40,633 nt of DNA from JAKQHY01 sp034429475 (GTDB lineage Bacteria > Chloroflexota > Anaerolineae > B4-G1 > SLSP01): the NCBI GenBank assembly GCA_034429475.1, contig DAOUGD010000124.1, positions 1 through 40,633 of the forward strand, in the 5' to 3' direction. Made by a program: the position numbers and the translations under genes. Shown piece by piece: positions 1 through 7,500 of the stretch. The notes beneath the pieces were generated by a model that saw only the letters and a list, made by a program, of their open reading frames with translations, had not been told where the DNA came from and did no database searches. The first letter of the stretch is position 1, and each line of letters starts with the position of its first letter.

Positions 1-654
1 CGCCGAGGCGCGCGCTTCCTGGGTGGCGGCGTCATCATAGAAAGCATTGGGCTTCAGAAACCGCTGCACCAGTTCGCTGACGACGGTGGATTGATCCTGG
101 TTTAAATCCAGAGACAGCAATGCCGGGACTCTCGCCCGCACGCTGGTGATTTCATCCTCACGAATACGCTCCTGGCGCATGACTTGATTCAGAACATCGA
201 GAAATTCCAGTTGCACCCGGTTCCAATCAGCGTCCGGCAGCGAGAGAATGGCATGGGCCACACTCAAGGAAAGTTCGTCCAGTTCCGACACGGCCAGGAC
301 CCAAGCGTAACGTTGGGATTCGGTCGCATAGGTATCGGCGCGCAGCTCACGCAGGTAGGCCAGTACCTGACGAGCGCGTTCATACTGCTCGCGCCCAATG
401 GTAGGGTCGGGATTGGTGTAAACCGGGACGACGCGGCGCACGGCTTCATCCTGCGCCTGCGAACTCAGAATTTGGCTCGTGTAAGAGCTATCCTCAACGG
501 CGCGAATGTCCTGGGGGGCCACATCGCCAATGTTGAGGTCATAGCTAGGGGTAAAAGAAAAAAGGAGAACACCCACCGTAATTCCCATCAGCCACAGGCC
601 GAAGAGAACCTGGCGTAGAATCCATCTGAAAGATACTGGCGTCGTCGGTTGCAT
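1..654 (-). CDS. pgpH: 7TM-HD (PgpH-like) protein, N-terminal part, cut by the window edge
   Basis: The frame is open from an ATG at 654 to the window edge (218 codons), so only the N-terminus is present. One membrane helix lies at about residues 12-33, followed by an extracytoplasmic region with motifs such as VAPQDIRA, AVRRVVPVY and LDLNQDQS. These fit the 7TMR-HDED domain of the 7TM-HD family, whose best known members (PgpH) hydrolyse cyclic di-AMP with a cytosolic HD domain. The seven-helix core and HD domain would lie outside the window, so catalysis cannot be checked. A very strong terminator for the upstream rpsU-yqeY transcript ends only a few bases before this start codon, so expression needs read-through or a promoter I do not see. 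No good Shine-Dalgarno site is visible. Family call likely; function inferred. Confidence 0.75.
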   Translation of the reverse strand, partial: MQPTTPVSFRWILRQVLFGLWLMGITVGVLLFSFTPSYDLNIGDVAPQDIRAVEDSSYTSQILSSQAQDEAVRRVVPVYTNPDPTIGREQYERARQVLAYLRELRADTYATESQRYAWVLAVSELDELSLSVAHAILSLPDADWNRVQLEFLDVLNQVMRQERIREDEITSVRARVPALLSLDLNQDQSTVVSELVQRFLKPNAFYDDAATQEARASA

Positions 655-661
655 TCCATTC

Positions 662-692
662 AAAAAAAAGAGCCCCTATAAGGGGCTCTTTT
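662..692 (-). terminator. Intrinsic terminator after yqeY
   Basis: A perfect 11-bp stem (AAAAGAGCCCC at 666-676 with its complement at 682-692) has a 5-base loop. On the minus strand it is followed by an eight-base T run (662-669, partly inside the stem). It should end the rpsU-yqeY transcript, and it lies 7 bp before the pgpH start codon. Confidence 0.9.
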
Positions 693-723
693 GCAGATTA
701 ATCAGTGAATAAGTCAGGGGGTA

Positions 724-1173
724 TCAGGCGGAAAGCAGATCGCGCACCGTCTGATTGACCAGGCGGCCATCCGCCTGCCCCTTAACTCGCGGCATCAACA
801 CCCGCATCACCGCACCTAAATCGGCCGGAGAAGTCGCACCGGTTTCCGCAATCGCTTCCCGCGCCAGGGCGGCAATTTCTGTCGCTCCCAGCAATTGGGG
901 TAGATAAGCGCGCAAAATGGCTAATTCGACGTTCTCTTCCGCGATCAGGTCCTCACGCCCCGCCGTCTGGATCAACTTCAGCGCGTCTTCGCGCCGTTGT
1001 ACTTCTTTACGAATAATATCAACCACTGCTTCATCTGTCAAGGGCTGCTCGCTATGCTCAACCTCAGTCAGTTGAATTGCAGTCAACACCATCCGCAGGG
1101 CCAACTTGCGGTGCTCGTCTCTGGCGCGCATCGCGTCTTTTAAGTCATGTTGAAGTTGTTCCTTAAGGCTCAT
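724..1173 (-). CDS. yqeY: GatB/YqeY domain protein
   Basis: A soluble protein of about 149 residues matching the stand-alone YqeY family at full length. It has an N-terminal helical part (SLKEQLQHDLKDAMRARDE), the conserved stretch LRMVLTAIQ, and a C-terminal part with AYLPQLL, LGAVMRVLMPRVKGQADG and LVNQTVRDLL. The C-terminal part resembles the tRNA-binding tail domain of amidotransferase subunit GatB, but the cellular role of free-standing YqeY is not settled. I prefer the ATG at 1173, which has GAGAG about 5 bases upstream; a GTG at 1179 is the alternative and would leave only two bases after the rpsU stop. It is co-transcribed with rpsU, a pairing common in bacteria, and followed by a strong terminator. 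Confidence 0.93.
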   Translation of the reverse strand: MSLKEQLQHDLKDAMRARDEHRKLALRMVLTAIQLTEVEHSEQPLTDEAVVDIIRKEVQRREDALKLIQTAGREDLIAEENVELAILRAYLPQLLGATEIAALAREAIAETGATSPADLGAVMRVLMPRVKGQADGRLVNQTVRDLLSA

Positions 1174-1181
1174 GGTCACTC

Positions 1182-1388
1182 TCAGTACTGCTTACGACGG
1201 TCTTTCATTGAAGTCCGGCGACTCTTGCGCAATTTGGCTGCCCGCTTCCGCTTCCGCACGATGCTCGGTTGTTCAAAATAACGCCGCTTGCGGATTTCGG
1301 ACAGAATCCGATCGCCCTGTACCTTTTTCTTGAAACGACGCAACAATGAATCAAAGGATTCATTATCATCGGCCACTACAAACGTCAC
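1182..1388 (-). CDS. rpsU: 30S ribosomal protein S21
   Basis: A 68-residue basic protein with the hallmark S21 sequence: FVVADDNESFDSLLRRFKK near the N-terminus, then IRKRRYFEQPS and a very basic C-terminal helix. S21 binds the small ribosomal subunit near the 16S 3' end and helps initiation. The start is set at GTG 1388: an AAGGGAG Shine-Dalgarno lies about 8 bases upstream, and the encoded start matches family members. A longer frame from 1421 would run through a leader hairpin and is rejected. A near-perfect promoter lies about 90 bp upstream and yqeY follows within a few bases. Confidence 0.96.
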   Translation of the reverse strand: MTFVVADDNESFDSLLRRFKKKVQGDRILSEIRKRRYFEQPSIVRKRKRAAKLRKSRRTSMKDRRKQY

Positions 1389-1411
1389 GCTTATCACTCC
1401 CTTTCTTGCTT

Positions 1412-1441
1412 CCGATAGCACCTCACGGCCGGGTGCATCGG
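1412..1441 (-). promoter_or_regulatory. Leader hairpin upstream of rpsU
   Basis: Within the roughly 85-base leader, CCGATAGCACC (1412-1422, plus strand) pairs with GGTGCATCGG (1432-1441) with one bulged base and a 9-base loop. It lies about 23 bases before the GTG start and so could affect translation or be a protein target. Regulation is only inferred. Confidence 0.45.
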
Positions 1442-1476
1442 CTAGGAATAAGACCCTTTATTAGAAATACGCAAGC

Positions 1477-1504
1477 ATTATAGCCGGAGAGGGGGGATTG
1501 TCAA
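1477..1504 (-). promoter_or_regulatory. Sigma-70-type promoter of rpsU-yqeY
   Basis: On the minus strand TTGACA (1504-1499) is followed after 16 bases by TATAAT (1482-1477): both hexamers match consensus exactly. The -35 box contains the TGA stop codon of the upstream glycosyltransferase gene. Predicted transcription start is near 1470. Confidence 0.88.
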
Positions 1505-3450
1505 GGTAAACAGACTTCCGCCGGCCAATCGTAGAGTACCATCATCAGGCGACCATCCGGCGCCAGAATTTCGGTCCGTTGTCCATTGGGATATGCGGCG
1601 CTGATTTTGCTCAGTTCGCCGGCGCGACTGGGAACAAAAGCAAACCGGGCCGGCGCCGGAGGCGATGGCAAGGGGTCTTCCGGCAGCACGTTGACGCCGG
1701 GTTGGTCGCGCAACAGGAAAGCCAGCCCGCCAAAATCCCAATACAATTCGGGGGGGCCGAAAAAGTAGACCGTTGCCGGCGCACGCCCTGACGCCGTTTC
1801 ACAATCAGGGAATGGGTGTGTCAGAAGGTAACGGGCGAAGGCCGTGGCCTTTTCAGCGCTGGGGTTCCCGTAGGTGCGCCGTGGAGTGTAGACGCCAAAG
1901 TAAAAATGCAGATTGAACACCACGATCAAGGCCAGCAATGCACCCAGCCCATAATTAAAATCTGACCGCCACGTTGTAAAGACTTCTTCCAGGGCGGACA
2001 CCCCCCAGGCGACCAGCAGGGCCACCACCGGCGTTAACAACAGGCCACGCTGACTGCTTGGCGGGTTTTCGGTCAAACCCCACGCCATCACCAGGGTAGC
2101 CCAAAACCACAAGAGTGTCACGGCGCGCGAGGGCCACCGCCAGCGCATGAAAGAAGCCAACATCCCCACAATCATCAGAGCGCCGGTCACAAAGTCCACC
2201 AGAGGTCTTTGGGGGAAGTACCAAAACGTGGGATCGGGCGTCAAGTGGAAGGCGGTTGCCGACTTCCACAATTGCACCAACAGCAGGGAGAAAGCGTTCT
2301 TGCCGGTCACAGTCATCTCGCGCGCCAACCAACCCGACGCAAAAATACTGACGGCGTTGTAACGCTCCGTCAGCGCAGAAGGATGAGTGGTATACCAGCC
2401 CAGCAGGGGCAGCGTCACCATCAGCCAGCCACAGCCGAACAAAAGGAGGCCACGCCGGCGCTGCTCAAGAAAATGGGGGGCGCGAAGCGCGTACCAGATC
2501 AGCACCGCCACCAGCAAAAACGAGACCCAACGCGCGCCAAAGTAGGCATACCACCCAAATCCGGTAACAATGCCCGCGACGCCCCAGGCCAGCTCGCGCC
2601 ACGGGTTCTCTGCCGGGGAAACCGCCGCTCGCCACAACAGCCAGAGGCTCAATGAACCAATGAAGGGGTCGAGAATTTGGTTGGAGGCCAGCCGGCTGTA
2701 ATGGATGTGGTAGGCGGAAAACGCCATCACGATGGCGGCCACCCAACCGGCCTTACGCCCCCCCAGGGCGCGTCCCAACGCAAAGGTGGTGAAAACAGTC
2801 AAAGTCCCCACGCCTGCGGAGAGCGCCCGCCCCCCGGCCACCGTCGCCCCGAACACGCGCATGGCAACGCCATACGCCAGAAATGACATCGTCGGGACCG
2901 AGTACCAGGCGGTCGCAAAGGGGTTATCCAGGGGGCGCTCGACCAACTGTAGGCCGGCCAGCAATTGGGTGCCCTCGTCGCCGCCGAAGTTGACGGGGAC
3001 GCTCCCTAATGCCACACTGCGCAGCAAGGCCGCCACGAGCAACAAGGCCGCCAACAAGCCAGACTCAGTGGGAGAGAAAGGCCAGCGAATCGTGCAGTCT
3101 TTAAGACGAGGATAGATGAGAGTGGCTACAAAGATGCCGATGGCGCATAACCACACGCCCAACAGGAAAGTGTAGTCGGTGATTCGCCCAGGTTTACGCG
3201 CGATCCATGCGACGGCCAGGGAAAGACCCAATGCTGCCACCCGGGTCCACCCGGCCCAGGTGTGGGGTAACACCCGCTGCCAGCGAAACCCTGCTGGGCG
3301 GCGCGCCCAGAGAACATGGCGAAAGACCACCAGCAAGCCGGAGATAGCCAATCCCAACAATAAGAAAGCGTCCCAGACGTAGTGTCGGGACGCCAAAAGA
3401 TAAGTAGCAACTATCAACGACAGTAGAGCGGCAACGGCCAGGCCGGTCAT
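1501..3450 (-). CDS. GT39-like (GT-C fold) integral membrane glycosyltransferase
   Basis: 649 residues with about a dozen hydrophobic helices. The first large external loop carries VNFGGDEGTQLLAG, the Asp-Glu signature of the ArnT/protein-mannosyltransferase superfamily (GT39/GT83), followed by SAYHIHYSRLASNQILDPF, also typical of these enzymes. They transfer a sugar from a polyprenyl-phosphate donor to an acceptor on the outer face of the membrane; donor and acceptor here are unknown. A short soluble C-terminal part (about residues 530-649) follows the last helix. The next upstream gene, for a receiver-Roadblock protein, ends 51 bp before, so the two may share a transcript. No clear ribosome site precedes the ATG at 3450. 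The stop codon lies inside the rpsU promoter. Confidence 0.85.
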   Translation of the reverse strand: MTGLAVAALLSLIVATYLLASRHYVWDAFLLLGLAISGLLVVFRHVLWARRPAGFRWQRVLPHTWAGWTRVAALGLSLAVAWIARKPGRITDYTFLLGVWLCAIGIFVATLIYPRLKDCTIRWPFSPTESGLLAALLLVAALLRSVALGSVPVNFGGDEGTQLLAGLQLVERPLDNPFATAWYSVPTMSFLAYGVAMRVFGATVAGGRALSAGVGTLTVFTTFALGRALGGRKAGWVAAIVMAFSAYHIHYSRLASNQILDPFIGSLSLWLLWRAAVSPAENPWRELAWGVAGIVTGFGWYAYFGARWVSFLLVAVLIWYALRAPHFLEQRRRGLLLFGCGWLMVTLPLLGWYTTHPSALTERYNAVSIFASGWLAREMTVTGKNAFSLLLVQLWKSATAFHLTPDPTFWYFPQRPLVDFVTGALMIVGMLASFMRWRWPSRAVTLLWFWATLVMAWGLTENPPSSQRGLLLTPVVALLVAWGVSALEEVFTTWRSDFNYGLGALLALIVVFNLHFYFGVYTPRRTYGNPSAEKATAFARYLLTHPFPDCETASGRAPATVYFFGPPELYWDFGGLAFLLRDQPGVNVLPEDPLPSPPAPARFAFVPSRAGELSKISAAYPNGQRTEILAPDGRLMMVLYDWPAEVCLP

Positions 3451-3501
3451 AGTAACGATTCTGGAAACGACAGGATGCGAGCTAGGCGGCGAGCGGGGAA
3501 G

Positions 3502-4425
3502 CTAGGCCGCACAGATGCGCGCGATTTCTTCGGCGGCCGAACGGGTGCGATGCCGCAACAACCCCAAAGGCGCCGCGCCGCGCACCGCCACGGCGATGAT
3601 GGCGTTGACTTCAACGCTGAGCGCGTACAGCATATAGTCGTCGCCGGCGATGCTCTGTTCGAAACGCACCTGTTCCCGTCCCAGGATGCGAGCCACCTGC
3701 GCCGAGGTGCGCCAACCATGGACAACTGCTCGTGAAATAGATTCGGCTTCGCCCTGCGTCAGCCCCCCCACCCACGTCAGCAGGCCGCCGCCATAGGTTA
3801 ACAGGACCGCGTCGGCGCCCAGTTCCTGTGCGAGGTTGCCCATCAGGCGTTCCACCCGCTGGCGATTTTGGACAAAGGCTTCGTAAGAAAGACCGGCTTC
3901 CTGCTCGCTCGGCGTCCCGGCTTCGGCGAATTGAATGGCCGGGGTAGACTCTGCCGCCGGTTTAGCGGAGGGAGGCTCTGGCTCCGGCGTCGGCTTCACG
4001 GGAGTCGGTTCAGGACGAGGGGCCGGCGAGGGCGGCGGCTCTGGCGCGACTTCGGTAGGAGCAGACTGATCAGGCGGGATTTTGAAGATCACTTCCAGCC
4101 GCTGCGGCAGCTCCGGCGGGAAAATGGGTTTGGGCAACACTCCCTGGATTGGAATAGATTCATCCAACGATGGCGTCTCCCCCATAAAGGGCGTCAATAC
4201 CAGCCGCACATCCACGTATAACTCGCGCAACTGCTTAGCCAGCGCCCCCGTGTCAGGCTCTTCTAGCGCCATGTCCAACATAGCGAGGTCGGGCTTGCGC
4301 TCGCGGGCGGCTTTGAGCGCATCGGCGCTGGTGGTGCATTGTGTGACGTCATAGTCCAGCCGCTTCAACTCCTCCGTCAACAACATCGCCAAAACTTCAT
4401 TGGGATCAACAACCAAAATGTGCAT
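3502..4425 (-). CDS. Receiver-like domain fused to a Roadblock/LC7 domain
   Basis: 307 residues in three parts. Residues 1-115 resemble a response-regulator receiver: MHILVVDPNE at the start, a candidate phospho-acceptor Asp51 in DLAMLDMAL, the switch Thr in LVLTPFMG and the conserved Lys in VLPKP. The acidic pair is reduced to one Asp (DP instead of DD). Residues about 120-185 are a Pro/Glu/Ala-rich linker. The C-terminal 120 residues (VERLMGNLAQELGADAVLLTYGGGLLTWVGG...) look like a Roadblock/LC7 domain, a fold that partners small Ras-like GTPases in bacterial polarity and motility modules. No GTPase or kinase is encoded nearby. I use the ATG at 4425, which has GAGG about 9 bases upstream, rather than a TTG at 4440. 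The domain calls are fairly good; the pathway is unknown. Confidence 0.78.
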   Translation of the reverse strand: MHILVVDPNEVLAMLLTEELKRLDYDVTQCTTSADALKAARERKPDLAMLDMALEEPDTGALAKQLRELYVDVRLVLTPFMGETPSLDESIPIQGVLPKPIFPPELPQRLEVIFKIPPDQSAPTEVAPEPPPSPAPRPEPTPVKPTPEPEPPSAKPAAESTPAIQFAEAGTPSEQEAGLSYEAFVQNRQRVERLMGNLAQELGADAVLLTYGGGLLTWVGGLTQGEAESISRAVVHGWRTSAQVARILGREQVRFEQSIAGDDYMLYALSVEVNAIIAVAVRGAAPLGLLRHRTRSAAEEIARICAA

Positions 4426-4467
4426 CGCATCCAACCTCAAAACGAATTTTCAATACCCATCGTTTTC

Positions 4468-4495
4468 ATTGTAGTAAGAGCCTCAAAAAAAGCAA
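4468..4495 (-). promoter_or_regulatory. Possible promoter of the receiver-Roadblock gene
   Basis: On the minus strand TTGCTT (4495-4490), a 16-base spacer and TACAAT (4473-4468). The -10 is good and the -35 weak. It overlaps the T run and arm of the preceding terminator and would give a leader of about 36 bases. Confidence 0.4.
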
Positions 4496-4521
4496 GGCCG
4501 GGAAAAGTTCCCCGGCCTTGC
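4485..4521 (-). terminator. Intrinsic terminator after the beta-helix/calcium-repeat gene
   Basis: A perfect 11-bp stem (GCAAGGCCGGG at 4492-4502 with CCCGGCCTTGC at 4511-4521) and 8-base loop are followed on the minus strand by seven T residues (4485-4491). Confidence 0.93.
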
Positions 4522-4538
4522 CACGGCGAAAGTTGCGG

Positions 4539-7500
4539 TTAGAAGTTGGAGTTACGCACCAGGAGCGGCAGGTAGATGAGAGGCCAGGCCATATTTATAC
4601 GGGTCGTGTCTACCACCGTCGCCGTGCGCACGAGGCCATAGCTGCCCGTCACCGTGATGACCGCTGTGACCTGCGTTCCCGTCAAAGCGTCGGCCGGCGC
4701 CTGGACGGTGAGGGTGACGTTGGCGGATGCGCGCGGCGCCAACGTGAGTTGCAACGGCGACAGGTTATAGGAATAGGGTATTGACAATTCGGCGGCCAGC
4801 GTGACCGACTGGCTGAACGCCGCTTCATTCGTCAGTCCATGGATGTAGGTAATGGTTTCACCAGCTCGCACGGTTCCGGTTTCATTCTTCACCAGGGTGA
4901 CGCCTTGCGCCAACGGCTCCAGGTAGTCAGGGACGCCGTCGCCATCGGCATCCGTGGGATCCTCCGGGTCTGGGCCGGCCTCATCCTCATCGGAGATGCC
5001 GTCGCCGTCGCTGTCGCCGCCCTCGGAGGTATCCGCACCGTCTGCCGGATCGAGCCAGTCGGGGATGCCGTCGCCGTCGCTGTCGTCCGTCCCCTCGTCG
5101 GCGTCGCGGAGGCCGTCGCCGTCGCTGTCGCCGTCGAGGTAGTTTAAGAGGCCATCGCCATCCACGTCGTTGTCCTGGCAGTCGGGAATGGTGTCGCCGT
5201 CGGTATCTTGCGTAGGATTGGAGCAGAAGGGCGCATCCCCGCCCCCGCCGTAGAATTCGTCGCTGTCGAGGATGCCGTCATTGTCCGAGTCGGGGTCGCG
5301 GTAATCCGGCAGACCATCCCCGTCCGTGTCGGCGTCGCCCTCTTCGGCGTCGGGAATTCCATCGCCGTCGGTATCCTGCACCTGGATAACAAGGACATCC
5401 AGCACGGTCGCGGTGCGGGTCAGGCCATACTCGCCCGTCGCAGTGAGCATGGCCGTAACCTGGGTGCCCGACAGGACGGTGACCGGCGTCTGGATACTTA
5501 ACGTGATGTGGGTGGAAGTCAGCGGCGCCATCGTGATTTGAAGCGGCGACAGGGTAAAACTATAAGGGACGGATAGTTGAGCCGTCAGCACAATGGTCTG
5601 GCTCACGGTCGCTTCGTTGGTCAACACATGGGTGTAGGTAACAAGCTCGCCGGCCAGCACGGTGCGCGGCGCTTCCTCCACCAGAGTGACGCTATCGTCC
5701 ACAGAATCCAGATAATCCGGCAGGCCGTCGTCATCAGAGTCCGGCGGATCTTGCGGGTTTGGCTCGGCCTCATCCACATCGGAGATGCCGTCGCCGTCAG
5801 AGTCGCCGCCCTCGGAGGTATCGGCGCCATCCGCCGGATCGAGCCAGTCAGGGATGCCATCGCCGTCAGAATCATCGGCGCCTTCTTCTGCATCGCGGAG
5901 GCCGTCGCCATCGCTGTCGCCGTCCAGGTGGTTCACGATGCCGTCGCCGTCCACGTCGTTGTCACGGCAGTCGGGGATGCCGTCGCTGTCGGTATCTTGC
6001 GCAATATCGGAGCAGAAGACGTCAGCTACATTTCCGTTGTAGTATTCGACGCCATCCGGGATGCCGTCGTTGTCCGAGTCGGTGTCCAACTCGTTCACGA
6101 GGCCGTCGCCGTCGGTGTCTTCGTCGTCGCTTTCGAGGTAGTCGGGGATGCCGTCGCCGTCGGTATCCTCGGTTTCTTCAGCGGTGGGTTCGCCATCGCC
6201 ATCGTCATCGGGGTCTTGATAATCGGGCACGCTATCGCCGTCGGTATCCTGATCGTTTGGCTCTAAATAGTCGGGGATGCCGTCGCCGTCGGTGTCGCCC
6301 GGCTCGTCTTGCGTCGGGATGCCGTCGCCGTCGTCGTCCGAGTCTTGGTAATCCGGGATGCCATCGCCGTCCGTGTCGTCGGTATTGTCTTCCAGGTAAT
6401 CGGGGATGCCGTCGCCATCCGCGTCGCCGGGTTCGTCTTCGGTGGGGATGCCGTCGCCGTCGTCGTCGGGGTCTTGATAGTCCGGGATGCCGTCGCCGTC
6501 GGTGTCGCCGGTTCCTTCTTCCTCGTCCGGGATGCCGTCGTTGTCCGAGTCGTCATCCAGGTAGTCGGGAATGCCGTCGCCGTCGTTATCGCCCGATCCT
6601 TCTTCCTCGTCAGGGATGCCGTCGCCGTCGGTATCCTCCCCGGTCACAAAAACGGCAATCTGCGGGATTTGGTAGCGACAGACAGAATGATCGGGGTCGG
6701 ACGCAATACCGGTCAGCAGGCAGAAGGGCAAGTTGGCATCATCGGCAGTTTCCCAGGCCTCCGCCGCGCCATCCAACGCGAAGTATCGCGTGCCCACGTG
6801 GGCGCCTCCAACCTGAACGAGGTGTGAGATGTAATGAGTGTACGTAATAGGGTTCCCGGTGGGTAGAACCTCGTACTCAATCACCTCAAACCAGGTGGAG
6901 AATCCCGTACTCACATCTTCCACGTCAGCGTACGCAATGCCGCTCGGTCCCCACACGCCCTGGGTAATGCTGCTGGTAGCCGTGACATAGGCATTGCCCA
7001 GACACGCGCCGCCGGAACAGGCCGCGCCGCCGGTGCGGGAGGTGATGGTGACCAGCAAGCTATTCTGAATGGTTTGCGTGCCGCTGAGCACCTCAACCGC
7101 GGCAAACCACCGCTGCGAGATGTGCGGTTGACCGGCATTGTTGGCGAAGGTGTTATCCTCAAGCAATGTGGCCTTGTTGGTCGGCGCGGTATCCCGCGAT
7201 TGGATGCCATCGTTGCCATTGCCCGCAATGGTGTTGCCGACGATGGTGGGCATGGATAGCAAGTCGTCATCGGCGGCGTCCGGGCCGTCCTCGCCAAAGT
7301 GGACGCGATTCACAATGCCAAAAGAGCGGTTTTCGGAAATCGCATTAGCCAGGAGCGCCGGGGAAGCGCCGTAGTTGTAAATGCCAATACCGGTACACCA
7401 GGTATCGTTCACGCCACACAGGGTGGCGGTGCCAGTGATGGCGTTATCCTGGATCAGGTTATCGCCAGCAGCAGACGTGGTGTACGTGACGTTACGATGC

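Noticed and set aside
4539..4600. LPXTG sortase signal at the C-terminus of the secreted proteins
   Set aside because: The motif reads YLPL without Thr-Gly, and no membrane helix or basic tail follows in any of the three proteins.
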